Positions 53,109 through 63,207 are shown, counted from the stretch's first letter. The stretch is 64,000 nt of DNA from Salipiger mangrovisoli (GCF_015223355.1 NZ_JADFFK010000010.1:145287-209286), one strand, 5' to 3'. Program-made: numbers and translations. Notes: generated by a model from the sequence alone, not told the origin.

Positions 53109-54284
53109 TCAGCGCACGTCGTGCAGGATGTCCCGGCCGGTCAGCTTGGCGTGCTGGAGCAGCGCGAAGCGGTCGGTCATCCCGGCGACGTAATCGGCCA
53201 CCATGCGCGCCAGCTCGGTCTCGCCGGTCGGCTCGGTGGCGCGCCAGCGGGCGGGCAGCAGCAGGGGGTTCTCCATGTAGATCGGGAAGAGCTCCATCAG
53301 CGCCTGCGTCACCTTCTCGCGGATCACCACCACCGAGGGCGCGCGGTACATGCGGGTGAAGAGGAAGCTGCGGACCTGCTTCAGCTCCTGGTACATGCCG
53401 TCCGAGAAGGCCACCACCGGATGACCGAGCCGCCGGATGTCATCACAGCTCTGCGGACCCGCCGCCTCGAGCCGCGCCCGGCTGGTGTCGATCACGTCGC
53501 CGACCATGTAGCCGAACACCCGGCGCAGCGCCTCGTGGCGGCGGCGGTAGGCGTCGAGCTGCGGGTAAAGCCGATCGACCTCGGCATAGGCCGGCTTGAT
53601 CAGCGGCAGCTCGGCGATCTCTTCCTCGGTGAACAGCCCGGCGCGCAGCCCGTCCTGCAGGTCGTGGTTGTTGTAGGCCACGTCATCGGCGATGGCCGCC
53701 ACCTGCGCCTCGCCGCTGGCGTGGGTGTCGAGTTCTAGATCGTGCTCGGCGTTGTACTCGGCCAGGGCCAGCGGCAGCGCCTCGCCCGGTTTCAGCGGCA
53801 GCAGCGGGCCGTTGTGCTTGGCGATGCCCTCGAGCGTGTCCCAGGTCAGGTTGAGCCCGTCGAACTCGGCGTAATGGCACTCCAGCCGGGTGACGATGCG
53901 CAACGCCTGGGCGTTGTGGTCAAAGCCGCCATAGGGCGCCATCAGCGCGTGCATCGCGTCCTCGCCGGTATGGCCGAAGGGCGTGTGGCCAAGGTCATGC
54001 GCCAGCGCCACCGCCTCGGTGAGGTCGGTGTTCAGCCCAAGCGCCCCCGCAATGGTGCGCGCCACCTGCGCCACCTCGATGCTGTGGGTCAGCCGGGTAC
54101 GATAGAAATCCCCCTCGTGCTCGACGAAGACCTGGGTCTTGTGCTTCAGCCGCCGAAACGCCGAACTGTGGATGATCCGGTCGCGATCCCGCTGGAAACA
54201 CGAGCGAAAGGCGCTCTCCTCCTCCACCACGCGGCGGGGCCTGGCCCCCTCGGGGTCGCAGCAATAGATCGCCATCTCTGTCAT
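53109..54284 (-). CDS. dgt: Deoxyguanosinetriphosphate triphosphohydrolase-like protein (HD domain)
   Basis: This enzyme hydrolyses dNTPs to nucleosides and triphosphate. It has 391 residues. The HD-domain metal ligands are in RLTHSIEVAQVAR and AHDLGHTPFGHTGE, with a later Asp in VAAIADDVAYNNHD. The start is uncertain among GTG 54293, ATG 54284 and ATG 54275, all within a few codons. It is divergent from the ErpA-like gene. Confidence 0.94.
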   Translation of the reverse strand: MTEMAIYCCDPEGARPRRVVEEESAFRSCFQRDRDRIIHSSAFRRLKHKTQVFVEHEGDFYRTRLTHSIEVAQVARTIAGALGLNTDLTEAVALAHDLGHTPFGHTGEDAMHALMAPYGGFDHNAQALRIVTRLECHYAEFDGLNLTWDTLEGIAKHNGPLLPLKPGEALPLALAEYNAEHDLELDTHASGEAQVAAIADDVAYNNHDLQDGLRAGLFTEEEIAELPLIKPAYAEVDRLYPQLDAYRRRHEALRRVFGYMVGDVIDTSRARLEAAGPQSCDDIRRLGHPVVAFSDGMYQELKQVRSFLFTRMYRAPSVVVIREKVTQALMELFPIYMENPLLLPARWRATEPTGETELARMVADYVAGMTDRFALLQHAKLTGRDILHDVR

Positions 54285-54333
54285 GCCTTTCACGCGCCTC
54301 TGCTTGCGGACCGGCCCGATGCATGCCAGGCGG

Positions 54334-54362
54334 TTGCCGCTGCTCTCGCGGATCCCTATATT
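54334..54362 (+). promoter_or_regulatory. Promoter of the ErpA-like gene
   Basis: TTGCCG (54334-54339), a 17-bp spacer and TATATT (54357-54362) lie 36 bp upstream of the start codon. Confidence 0.6.
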
Positions 54363-54398
54363 ACGGACCGACCGGGAGATAAACCTTTGAGGCACCCC

Positions 54399-54722
54399 AT
54401 GAACCTGCCCCCGAAAGTGACTGACCGCGCCTACGAGCGCCTCGCCGAGATCGGCGCTGGCGCCCAAGGCAAGGCGCTGCGTGTGGCCGTCGAGGGCGGC
54501 GGCTGCTCGGGCTTCCAATATGAGATCAAGCTCGACGACGCCGCCGAGGACGACCTGGTGCTTGAGCGCGCCGGCGAGCGTGTGGTGGTCGACAGCGTTT
54601 CGCTGCCCTTCCTCGCCGACGCGGTGATCGATTTCTCCGAAGAGCTGATCGGCGCGCGTTTCACCATCGAGAACCCGAACGCCACCAGTTCCTGCGGCTG
54701 CGGCACCAGTTTCTCGATCTGA
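54399..54722 (+). CDS. erpA: ErpA/HesB-type iron-sulfur cluster insertion protein
   Basis: This A-type carrier delivers iron-sulfur clusters to target enzymes. It has 107 residues. The three conserved cysteines are C36 (EGGGCSGFQY), C99 and C101 (SSCGCGTSF). The ATG at 54399 follows a near-consensus promoter. A-type carriers are hard to tell apart; ErpA is preferred over IscA because no isc or suf genes are beside it. Confidence 0.9.
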   Translation: MNLPPKVTDRAYERLAEIGAGAQGKALRVAVEGGGCSGFQYEIKLDDAAEDDLVLERAGERVVVDSVSLPFLADAVIDFSEELIGARFTIENPNATSSCGCGTSFSI

Positions 54723-54751
54723 AAAGCCGCGCCCTGCGACGGGGTTTGCAA

Positions 54752-54783
54752 TTTGGGCCGTGCCGTCTGGCGCGGCCCTTTTG
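54752..54783 (+). terminator. Terminator of the ErpA-like gene
   Basis: GGGCCG and CGGCCC arms with a further GCC...GGC pair inside are followed by TTTTGCG. Confidence 0.6.
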
Positions 54784-54860
54784 CGTGCCGCCGCGATCCC
54801 GCCAAGATGTCCGGCGCCCCTCGCGCAGCACATTCGGACTTATTCCCAATAAATTGATAT

Positions 54861-54892
54861 AAAATAAAAAAGCGCGCCCATAGGACGCGCCC
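54861..54892 (-). terminator. Terminator of recA
   Basis: Read on the minus strand, a GCGCG/CGCGC stem with a nine-base loop is followed by a run of T residues (TTTTTTATTTT), about 75 bases after the recA stop codon. Confidence 0.65.
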
Positions 54893-54955
54893 TCTTCTCT
54901 TTGCAAATACGCCGGGGTGAATTGGCCGCAGGCCAAGAGGGGCAGCGCCCCTCCC
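54892..54955. repeat. Copy of the dispersed intergenic repeat
   Basis: CTTCTCTTTGCAAATACGCC, GGGGTGAATTGGCC, GGCCAAGAGG and a GGGGCAGCGCCCC hairpin, almost the same as the copy at 36011. It lies between the recA stop codon and its T-tailed terminator. Confidence 0.8.
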
Positions 54956-54967
54956 CGTCCCTCTGGC

Positions 54968-56035
<1,068 letters not shown>

Positions 56036-56086
56036 GATTTCCGATCCTTATTTCATACCGCGTGCGGGGCGGCAATCGCTGCTTTC

Positions 56087-56101
56087 GTTCGCCTCTTGTT
56101 C
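56087..56101. promoter_or_regulatory. LexA (SOS) box of recA
   Basis: GTTC-N7-GTTC at 56087-56101 matches the operator known for alphaproteobacterial LexA. It lies 52-66 bp upstream of the recA start and just downstream of the -10 element, so a bound repressor would cover the transcript start. Confidence 0.8.
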
Positions 56102-56110
56102 TCTTTCGGG

Positions 56111-56139
56111 GTTATGAGACCAAAAGGGGAACATTTCAA
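56111..56139 (-). promoter_or_regulatory. Promoter of recA
   Basis: Read on the minus strand, TTGAAA (56139-56134), a 17-bp spacer and CATAAC (56116-56111) place the transcript start near 56104, next to the SOS box. Confidence 0.6.
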
Positions 56140-56219
56140 GCAGGAACTGTTCTTACTCTTGCGAAACAGGGTTAAGGAGTAGTTTATCGACAAAAAGAAC
56201 ACGACCGAGGGGCGGTGAC

Positions 56220-56813
56220 ATGCTGGTATTCTGGAAGGCGCGGCTGGTGCTGCTTGCCGTTCCCAAGACGGGAACCTCGGCCTATGAGGCCGCACTGGGG
56301 CCTCATGCCTCGATGAGCGTGCTGGACCCGCCCGAGCTGAAGCATGCCCCGGTCTACCGCTACAACCGCTTCTTCCGCCCGATGTTCGAGAAGATGGGGG
56401 CCGAGCAGATGGAGCTGATGGCGGTGGTGCGAGAGCCGGTTTCCTGGCTTGGCTCCTGGTATCGCTACCGTCAGCGTGCCTTTCTCGACGGCAAGCCGAC
56501 CTCGACCCGCGGGATCGATTTCGACGCCTTTGTCGAGGCCTATGTCGGCACCGAGCGCCCCGCCTTCGCCAATGTCGGCAGCCAGTCGAAATTCGTCGAA
56601 CCGCGGCCCAACGGCACCGGGGTGAGCCACCTGTTCAAATACGAAAACCAGGGCGCGATCATCGGCTTTCTCGAAGAGCGCCTGGGCCTTGCCCTCGATC
56701 TGCCGCGCGAGAATGTCTCGCCGCGCTCGGAACTGACGCTCTCCCCCGAGACCGAGGCACGCCTGCGGCAGCACTGCGCCGCCGATTTCGCGCTGTGGGA
56801 GCGCGCCCGCTGA
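56220..56813 (+). CDS. Sulfotransferase-like protein, function unknown
   Basis: This protein of 197 residues starts LVFWKARLVLLAVPKTGTSAYE. VPKTGTSA is a 5'-phosphosulfate loop of the sulfotransferase fold, and MAVVREPVSWLGSWYRYR matches the 3'-phosphate loop (VREP with the following Ser). Roseobacter homologues are sometimes mislabelled as gamma-glutamyl kinase. It lies between recA and cckA, transcribed away from recA. Its start is 185 bp from recA, so the promoter region is shared. The substrate is unknown. Confidence 0.75.
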   Translation: MLVFWKARLVLLAVPKTGTSAYEAALGPHASMSVLDPPELKHAPVYRYNRFFRPMFEKMGAEQMELMAVVREPVSWLGSWYRYRQRAFLDGKPTSTRGIDFDAFVEAYVGTERPAFANVGSQSKFVEPRPNGTGVSHLFKYENQGAIIGFLEERLGLALDLPRENVSPRSELTLSPETEARLRQHCAADFALWERAR

Positions 56814-56817
56814 CCCC

Positions 56818-59133
56818 TCAGGCGAGCTGTCGATGCACGGTCTCGGTCAGCTCGCTCAACGAGAAGGGCTTGGGCAGGAAGACCGAATTCGGCACTGCGA
56901 CCCGGCTCTTGTCCAGCGCCTCCTCTGCATAGCCCGAGACGAAAACCACGCGCGTGCCGGGCCTGCCCTCGAGCGCCCGCCGCACCCAGCTCGGCCCGTC
57001 AAGTCCGGGCATGACCACGTCGGTGACAAAGACATCCACCTTGAGCGCGGCATCCTCGAGCACCTCGAGCGCCTGTTCCGCGGTTTCGGCCTCGATTACG
57101 GTAAATCCGCGCAGGCGCAGGGCGCGGGCGGCGAAGGCGCGCACCGGTGCCTCGTCCTCGACCAGCAACACCACGCTGCCGTCCTGCGCCGCGGCCGTGC
57201 GCGCGGGCTCCGGCGCGGGCGGGTCGAGGACCTCCGGGTCCTCGTAGGCCGGGAACATCAGGGTGAAGCAGCTGCCCTCGCCCAGCACGCTGTCGACGAA
57301 GATGAAGCCGCCGGTCTGCTTGACGATCCCGTAGACCGTCGACAGCCCGAGCCCGGTGCCCTCGCCTGTGCGCTTGGTGGTGAAGAAGGGTTCAAACACC
57401 TTCTGCAGCTTGTCCTGCGGGATCCCTGAACCCTGATCGATGACCTTGACGCAGACATAGGCCCCCGGCTCGACCCGCGCGCGATCGCGGACCAGCGGAT
57501 CGTGGACGATGCAGCGCTCGGTCTCGATGACGATCTCGCCGCCGCCCGGCATGGCGTCGCGCGCGTTCACCACGAGGTTCATCATCACCTGCTCGAGCTG
57601 CCTGCGATCGCCGCGGATCGGCGGCAGCACCGGATCGTGGCGCAAGGTCAGATGCACCCGCTCCCCGACAAGGCGATTCAGCAGGTGTGTCAGATCCGAC
57701 AAGGTGTCGCGCAGGTCGAGCTTCTCGACGCTCAGTGTCTGCTTGCGCGAGAACGCGAGCAGCTGGCCCACCAGCGAGGCGGCGCGGTTGGCATTCTCGT
57801 TGATCTGCATGAGATCGGCGTAATCCGCATCGCCGAGGTCATGGCGCAGCAGCAGCAGGTCGCAATGGCCGGAGATGGCGGTCAGCAGGTTGTTGAAGTC
57901 ATGCGCCACGCCGCCGGCGAGCTGGCCGATGGCCTGCATTTTCTGGCTCTGGACGAATTGCGCCTCGAGCGATTTCAGCTCGGTCGCATCGTTCAGCACC
58001 GCCACCAGCTCGGCGCGGCCCGCTTCGATCACCCGGTTGAGAGTCACCTGCACGAAGACCTCGCGGTCCGGGCGCACGAGACGCAGAAACTCGGACCGGT
58101 GCAGCCCGCGCCCCGCGGCGGCATCCGTGAGCCAGTCGGCAATCGAGCGCCCGAGCCCTTCCATGTGATCGTCGATGACGCTGCCATCGGCGCTCTTCAC
58201 CTCGAGCATGCGGCAGGCCTCGGCGTTGGCGCGCAGGATGCGGCCATCGGGCGCGAGGCGCAGCAGCGGCACGGGCAGTTCGTCGACCCCGTCACGCACC
58301 TCGGACGTGCCGGGCTGGGCCATCGGGTGGAGCACAACCTCCTGACGCCCCACCCCTGCGTCCGAGCAGCGGATCCGCACGCTCTGCACGCCGGTCGGCG
58401 TGGCGATCTGCTGCACCTTGCCCGAGCGCGCGGGTGCCTCGAGCACTTCGTCGAGACGCTTGACCCGGCGGCCCAGCAACGTGCGGGCGGCGGCATTCAT
58501 GTAGAGCACCGCGCCGCTCCGACCGACGGTGAGCACCGGCGCGTACGCCACCTCCATCGCGCCATCGGGATCCCCGCCGCTCGCGCCCGGCTCCGCCTGC
58601 ATCGGACCCTGCGGCAGCGGCTCGACCCGCCAGTAGTTCATCCCGGCGACCGCGGCGAGGGTGATCCGGTGCCGCCCTGCGGGCGAGACCACGTCTTCAC
58701 TGGCGCCGCGGCCCGCGGCGCGCAGCCGCAGACGCAACGCGAGGGCTTCAGGCTCCGGCACCAGGGGCGCCAGCCGTGCCGCCAGCGCCTCCCCAGCCCC
58801 GAGCAGGCTTTCCGCGGGCTCATTTGCGAAGAGAATGCGACCCTGCGCGGTTTCGATCGCGGCGGGTGCCGGATCCGCGGCGACGAGCTCGCGCAGCGCC
58901 GAAACAGCCCGCTCCGACCGCCGTTCCACAAGCATCCGGCGCAGACCGAGCAACGCCCCGAGGGCCAGAAAGGCCCCGGCCGCGGCGAAAAGCGCCAAAG
59001 CCGCAGGGGTCCCGTTCACCAGCGTGCCAAGACCGAGGCAAAGAATCCCTGCCGCGACCAGCACAAGGCCGGGCAACGCCTGCCGGACTCCGCCCCGCAG
59101 CTGCGCATCCTCGTAAAACGCGGTCGGCGTCAC
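56818..59133 (-). CDS. cckA: Hybrid histidine kinase CckA (cell-cycle control)
   Basis: CckA starts the CckA-ChpT-CtrA phosphorelay that controls the cell cycle, and in Rhodobacterales also motility and gene transfer agents. This protein has 771 residues. Two membrane helices lie at about 20-65 and PAS-like regions at about 90-385. The HisKA block has H411 (GGVAHDFNNLLTAISGHCDL), the HATPase region has NARDAMPGGG and the DQGSGIP and GTGLGLSTV boxes, and the receiver domain has D705 (VFVTDVVMPGLDG). The start is GTG 59133 with AAGGGA upstream. A nearby ATG (59142) leads to an immediate stop. A full CtrA-type box lies 67 bp upstream. Confidence 0.93.
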   Translation of the reverse strand: MTPTAFYEDAQLRGGVRQALPGLVLVAAGILCLGLGTLVNGTPAALALFAAAGAFLALGALLGLRRMLVERRSERAVSALRELVAADPAPAAIETAQGRILFANEPAESLLGAGEALAARLAPLVPEPEALALRLRLRAAGRGASEDVVSPAGRHRITLAAVAGMNYWRVEPLPQGPMQAEPGASGGDPDGAMEVAYAPVLTVGRSGAVLYMNAAARTLLGRRVKRLDEVLEAPARSGKVQQIATPTGVQSVRIRCSDAGVGRQEVVLHPMAQPGTSEVRDGVDELPVPLLRLAPDGRILRANAEACRMLEVKSADGSVIDDHMEGLGRSIADWLTDAAAGRGLHRSEFLRLVRPDREVFVQVTLNRVIEAGRAELVAVLNDATELKSLEAQFVQSQKMQAIGQLAGGVAHDFNNLLTAISGHCDLLLLRHDLGDADYADLMQINENANRAASLVGQLLAFSRKQTLSVEKLDLRDTLSDLTHLLNRLVGERVHLTLRHDPVLPPIRGDRRQLEQVMMNLVVNARDAMPGGGEIVIETERCIVHDPLVRDRARVEPGAYVCVKVIDQGSGIPQDKLQKVFEPFFTTKRTGEGTGLGLSTVYGIVKQTGGFIFVDSVLGEGSCFTLMFPAYEDPEVLDPPAPEPARTAAAQDGSVVLLVEDEAPVRAFAARALRLRGFTVIEAETAEQALEVLEDAALKVDVFVTDVVMPGLDGPSWVRRALEGRPGTRVVFVSGYAEEALDKSRVAVPNSVFLPKPFSLSELTETVHRQLA

Positions 59134-59185
59134 GCGGTCATCCCTTTCGATCCGTATCCCCGCGCATCTTGTCGCATGGTCGGTC

Positions 59186-59214
59186 TTAACCAGTCGGCCT
59201 TAACCAAAGGTTAA
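59186..59214. promoter_or_regulatory. CtrA-type binding box upstream of cckA
   Basis: TTAA-N7-TTAA at 59200-59214 is a full match to the CtrA consensus half-site pair, with an extra TTAA half-site at 59186-59189. It lies 67-81 bp upstream of the cckA start, so CtrA could control its own upstream kinase. Confidence 0.6.
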
Positions 59215-59262
59215 TTACCATCTCACCTTGCGTAAGCCCGGCGCGACGCATCCGGACCGGGC

Positions 59263-60417
59263 TCAGGCCGGGCGTCGCAGCTGCGCGCCAAAGAACCCGT
59301 CGCCACCATCGCCCGGCAGATACTGCCGCTCGTGCTCCAGCGTCCAGCCTTCGTGGCGCGCGAGGAAGGCCCTGATCTGCGCACCGTTCTCGGCAGAGAG
59401 CATCGAGCAGGTGGCGTAGCCCAGCAGCCCGCCGGGGCGCACCAGCGCCGCCGCGGTGTCGAGGATCCCGGCCTGCAGCGTCTGCAACTCGTCCAGCCGT
59501 TCGGAGGTCAGCCGCCACTTGCCCTCGGGCGCGCGGCGCCAGGCGCCGCTGCCGGAGCATGGCACGTCGCAGAGCACAAGGTCATAGGCCCCCTCGGGCC
59601 GGGTGACGCTGCGGATGCGGGCACCGGCGCGTTTGGCACGGGCTGGCAGGTCCGACATGCGGCGCGGGTCGGCGTCATGCGCCTCGACCTCGCCCTGCGT
59701 GCGCGCCGCCATCGCCAGCGCCTTGCCGCCGCCGCCGGCGCAATAGTCCAGCACCCGCATTCCCGGCACCAGCGGAAGCGCCTCGACCACGGCCTGGCTG
59801 GCCACGTCCTGAAGCTCGACCCGCCCCTCGGCGAAAGCCTGGCTCTGCGCGACGCGCCGCGCGCCAGCGGTGACCTCGAGCGCCCCGGACGCCAGCGGAT
59901 GCGGCCGGGTCTCGATCCCCTCGCCCGCCAGCGCCGCCTGCGCCGCGGCAAGATCACCGCGCAGGCCGTTGACGCGCAGGAAGACAGCTGCGCGGCCCCG
60001 CAGCGCCTCGGCGGCCGCCGCGGCACCCGCGCCGAGGCTCTCGCCAAGCAGCGCATCGATCCAATCCGGCAGGTCGCGCGCCTCGGCCCCTTCAGCGGCG
60101 CGGCCCGCCGCCTGTTCCTCGGCAGTGAGTGGCGCGGGCGCGTGACCGTCGCCGGTGAACACATCCCCGACCGGGCTCCCCTGCTGGCGCAGCAGCCCGA
60201 TGAGCCGCGCACGGCCGCTCTCGCCCCCGCCCTGCACGGCGGTGGAGCGCCAGCGCCGCAGCACGTCGAAGACATGGTCCCGCACCGCAGCCCGGTCCTT
60301 CGAGCCGGCGTAGCGCGCGCCGCGCGCCCAGCCCAGCAGCGCCTGCTCCGCCGGGGCACCGGCGGCGATGCGGTCGAGGACCTCGGCGGCGGCTTGAAGC
60401 CGTGCGCCGGGAGTCAT
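59263..60417 (-). CDS. RsmB/NOP-family RNA (cytosine-5) methyltransferase
   Basis: This protein of 384 residues is a probable rRNA m5C methyltransferase. The SAM-binding motif is GMRVLDYCAGGGGKALAMA. The catalytic cysteines are in the PCSGSGAWRR motif and in YATCSMLSAEN. The N-terminal region (1-130) resembles the NusB-like part of RsmB but is weakly conserved, so the exact target base is uncertain. A second line of context is absent. It lies upstream of cckA on the same strand. Confidence 0.88.
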   Translation of the reverse strand: MTPGARLQAAAEVLDRIAAGAPAEQALLGWARGARYAGSKDRAAVRDHVFDVLRRWRSTAVQGGGESGRARLIGLLRQQGSPVGDVFTGDGHAPAPLTAEEQAAGRAAEGAEARDLPDWIDALLGESLGAGAAAAAEALRGRAAVFLRVNGLRGDLAAAQAALAGEGIETRPHPLASGALEVTAGARRVAQSQAFAEGRVELQDVASQAVVEALPLVPGMRVLDYCAGGGGKALAMAARTQGEVEAHDADPRRMSDLPARAKRAGARIRSVTRPEGAYDLVLCDVPCSGSGAWRRAPEGKWRLTSERLDELQTLQAGILDTAAALVRPGGLLGYATCSMLSAENGAQIRAFLARHEGWTLEHERQYLPGDGGDGFFGAQLRRPA

Positions 60418-60829
60418 CGTGGACCCTTCGAGGCGGGGATCATCGGAATATCATGCTGCATGTGGTCTCGTGCTCCTTCCGCTGTCGCCCGCCCCTCTAC
60501 CCGCGCGCGCCGCGCGTCGTCCAGCGGTTTCCAACGCTGTGCCGTGGGGCCGTCCCGAGCGAGAACCGCCGGCCTTCGCGAACCAGCCGCCGATTTCCGC
60601 ACCGATCTCGCAATTCGCCGATGCGGGAGATCGGGCCCTCACGGGTGACCTGCATGGCGCGCACGGGAGGGCCCCCTGACATCAGGCTGATGCAGAAGCG
60701 CGGCTCGGTCTGCCTCGGGATCATGCTGCCGCCTTGAGACCGCCGGATCGAGGCTTCCGTTCAGATGCCCGGTGAGGCGTCCGAGTTCGGGACGACGCCG
60801 GCTGCCTCGGCAGCTGCGTTTCGAGCTTT
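60418..60829. other. Intergenic stretch with no recognised gene
   Basis: This stretch of 412 bp lies between the RsmB-family gene and the istB remnant. Several short frames are open on both strands, but none has a good ribosome-binding site or a recognised motif. It may be decayed mobile-element DNA. Confidence 0.5.
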
Positions 60830-61223
60830 GACACCATCCGGCAACATCGCCGAAAGCTGCCCTTCTTCTCGACCATCGAACTCGTCAACGCTCTCGAGCA
60901 GGAGAAAGCCAAGGGGAAAGCCGGACACATCGCGGAGACCCTCCCAGCCGCGACCTGGAGGTCCTTCCCGCCCGGCAAATCGCTGCGCAATCGCCTGCCG
61001 GGCGATAGACGGGCTCGAATGACGGCCGTGCAGCGCTTCAGGGGGCAGCTTGCGCTTTCATCTGATGAACAAGCTCCACGCGCGCAGCAAAGTGATCATC
61101 ATTGCGCACCGCAGCTTCAGCGAGTGGGCCACCGTGTTCGGCGATCGCAAGTTGGCCACCGCGCGTCTCCACCGGCCAACCCGGGAAAAGAGGGAGCTGC
61201 GCCATGTCTTGACCCAGACATGA
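60830..61223 (+). pseudogene. Degraded IS21-family istB (transposition helper ATPase)
   Basis: Pieces of IstB are visible in three frames. At 60830-60943: RQHRRKLPFFSTIELVNAL followed by EQEKAKGKAGHIAETL. At 61052-61081: LRFHLMNKLH. At 61080-61223: RSKVIIIAHRSFSEWATVFG, then DRKLATARLH and a stop at 61221. The Walker A start is missing, and at least two frameshifts plus a garbled centre where ILDELGYLPFS would be make it non-functional. No istA, terminal repeats or target duplication were seen. Confidence 0.85.
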
Positions 61224-61438
61224 CCCGTCAAACCCACTCCAAGATGATTCACGTCCTGATGGAGAGCCCACGTCGGGTCTGGGTGGAAACCGACAGCCAA
61301 CGGCTTCTGGGTCACCACCCCGGCGCGGCCGCCGGGGACTATCCCGCCCTCCGGGCACCGGCCCCGTTGGTGCAAGCGCTGCGCGGCAGCGGGATTCGCG
61401 CCGTCATTTGGGGCCAAGGCCCTGCTGCCCCCCGAACG
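61224..61438. other. Intergenic stretch after the istB remnant, no recognised gene
   Basis: This stretch of 215 bp lies between the dead istB and the der terminator. A short frame starting at 61219 on the plus strand has no family match. It may contain more decayed transposon DNA. Confidence 0.4.
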
Positions 61439-61470
61439 AAAAGCGCCGGAGCCCGTGCTCCGGCGCTTTT
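61439..61470. terminator. Terminator of der
   Basis: A perfect 14-bp stem (AAAAGCGCCGGAGC and its complement) with a four-base loop ends in TTTT on either strand, 20 bases after the der stop codon. It can work in both directions. Confidence 0.85.
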
Positions 61471-61490
61471 GCCAATTCTGACCCTGCGGC

Positions 61491-62969
61491 TCAGCCCTTC
61501 TGCTTGGGGAGCTTGCCGAGGTGCTTCTTGAGCGCGCCCGCATTCTTCTCGCGGCGGCCCTTGTAGGGGTTCTTGTCGCCCTGCCCGCGCAGCGTCAGGC
61601 GGATCGGCGTGCCGGGCATGTCGAAGGCCTCGCGCAGACCGTTCACAAGGTAGCGCGTGTAGCTGTCGGGCATGTCCTGCGGGCGCGAGCACATGACGAC
61701 GAATCCCGGCGGACGGGTCTTGGCCTGGGTCATGTAGCGCAGCTTGATGCGGCGGCCCTGCGGCGCGGGCGGCGGGTGGCTCGACACCATGCCCTCGAGC
61801 CAGCGGTTGAGCTGGCCGGTCGAGACGCGGCGGTTCCAGGTGGTCCAGGCCTTCATGATCGCGGCGTTGAGCCGGTCGAGCCCGCGCCCGGTCTTGGCCG
61901 AGACGGTGACCAGCGGCGCGCCGCGCAGCTGCGGCAGCAGCCGGTCGAAGGCTTCCTTGAGCGCTGCCAGCTTCTCCTGCTTGTGCTCCTCGACGTCCCA
62001 CTTGTTGACGGCAACGACCACCGCCCGGCCCTCGCGCTCGGCGAGGTCTGCGATGCGCAGGTCCTGCTGCTCGAAGGGGATGGCGGCGTCGAGCAGCACC
62101 ACCACGACCTCGGCGAACTTGACCGCGCGCAGACCGTCGGAAACCGAGAGTTTCTCGAGCTTTTCCTGCACCTTGGCGCGCTTGCGCATGCCGGCGGTGT
62201 CGAAGATGCGCATCGGCACGCCCTCCCAGTCCATGCGGACCGAGATGGCGTCGCGGGTGATCCCGGCCTCGGGGCCTGTCAGCAGCCGGTCCTCGCCGAG
62301 GATCTTGTTGATCAGGGTCGACTTGCCGGCGTTCGGGCGGCCGACCACGGCGATCTGCAGCGGCTTGGTCGCGGTCGGCATGACCAGCTTGCCCTCGCCG
62401 TCCTCGTCGTCGAACTCCTCGTCGTCCAGCTCGAGCTCGGTCTCGGGGGCCTCCTCGGCGGCGCGCTCGGCGAAGGCATCGGCCAGCGGCATCAGCGCGG
62501 AATAGAGCTCGGGCAGGCCCTCGCCATGCTCGGCCGAGAGCCGGATCGGCTCGCCGAGGCCGAGGCTGTAGGCCTCGATCACGCCCGCATCGGCCGCCGA
62601 GCCCTCGCCCTTGTTGGCGGCGAGGATCACATGGGCGGAGCGCTTGCGCAGGATCTCCGCGAAGACCTCATCGGTCGGGGTCACCCCGACGCGGGCGTCG
62701 ATCATGAACAGGCAAACATCGGCCATGTCCACCGCACGCTCGGTGAGCTTGCGCATCCGGCCCTGCAGCGACTCGTCGGTGGCCTCCTCGAGGCCCGCCG
62801 TGTCGATCACCGTGAAGCGCAGGTCGCCGAGCTTGCCCTCGCCCTCGCGCAGGTCGCGCGTGACGCCGGGCTGGTCATCGACCAGCGCCAGCCGTTTGCC
62901 GACGAGGCGATTGAACAGGGTGGACTTACCAACGTTGGGGCGGCCGACGATGGCGAGGGAGAATGTCAT
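61491..62969 (-). CDS. der: GTPase Der (EngA), ribosome assembly
   Basis: Der is a double GTPase needed for 50S subunit assembly. It has 492 residues from the ATG at 62969, with GAGGTG upstream. The first G domain starts [13 protein letters not shown] and has DTAGLEE. A very acidic linker ([12 protein letters not shown]) leads to the second G domain, with [20 protein letters not shown] and NKWDVEE. The KH-like C-terminal domain ends in a lysine-rich tail. Confidence 0.97.
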   Translation of the reverse strand: MTFSLAIVGRPNVGKSTLFNRLVGKRLALVDDQPGVTRDLREGEGKLGDLRFTVIDTAGLEEATDESLQGRMRKLTERAVDMADVCLFMIDARVGVTPTDEVFAEILRKRSAHVILAANKGEGSAADAGVIEAYSLGLGEPIRLSAEHGEGLPELYSALMPLADAFAERAAEEAPETELELDDEEFDDEDGEGKLVMPTATKPLQIAVVGRPNAGKSTLINKILGEDRLLTGPEAGITRDAISVRMDWEGVPMRIFDTAGMRKRAKVQEKLEKLSVSDGLRAVKFAEVVVVLLDAAIPFEQQDLRIADLAEREGRAVVVAVNKWDVEEHKQEKLAALKEAFDRLLPQLRGAPLVTVSAKTGRGLDRLNAAIMKAWTTWNRRVSTGQLNRWLEGMVSSHPPPAPQGRRIKLRYMTQAKTRPPGFVVMCSRPQDMPDSYTRYLVNGLREAFDMPGTPIRLTLRGQGDKNPYKGRREKNAGALKKHLGKLPKQKG

Positions 62970-63064
62970 GGCACGCACCTCTTGCGGATTCAAACCCTGC
63001 CTTTACCGCAAAGCGTCGGCGGGAGAAAGGGACCTCGCGCGCTTCGTCGCAGCGGCTGCGGAAA

Positions 63065-63119
63065 GAGGGGCTCCGCCCCCGCCCTTCGGGCTCCCCCGGG
63101 ATATTTGGGCCTAGAAGAA
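63065..63119. repeat. Copy of the dispersed intergenic repeat
   Basis: GAGGGGCTCCGCCCCC, then CTCCCCCGGGATATTTGGG and CCTAGAAGAA, close to the copies at 8262 and 21171. A shorter AT-rich fragment (TTCTTCTCTTTTGAAAATAC) follows near 63148, matching the other subtype. Confidence 0.75.
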
Positions 63120-63175
63120 TGCGCCGGGCCGCGCTGCGGCTTCTTCTCTTTTGAAAATACGCAGATCGGAACGCA

Positions 63176-63207
63176 AACGCCCGCGCCACCGGTCGGGCAG
63201 CGCGGGC
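63176..63207 (-). terminator. Terminator of the aldehyde dehydrogenase gene
   Basis: Read on the minus strand, GCCCGCGC and GCGCGGGC arms separated by a 15-base loop are followed by GTTTGCGTT, just downstream of the dehydrogenase stop codon. Confidence 0.6.

Noticed and set aside
49176..53738. 1520-residue open frame on the plus strand
   Set aside because: It is the exact antisense of argS, the antiporter gene and part of dgt, with His/Asp/Arg-rich shadow composition and no ribosome-binding site.
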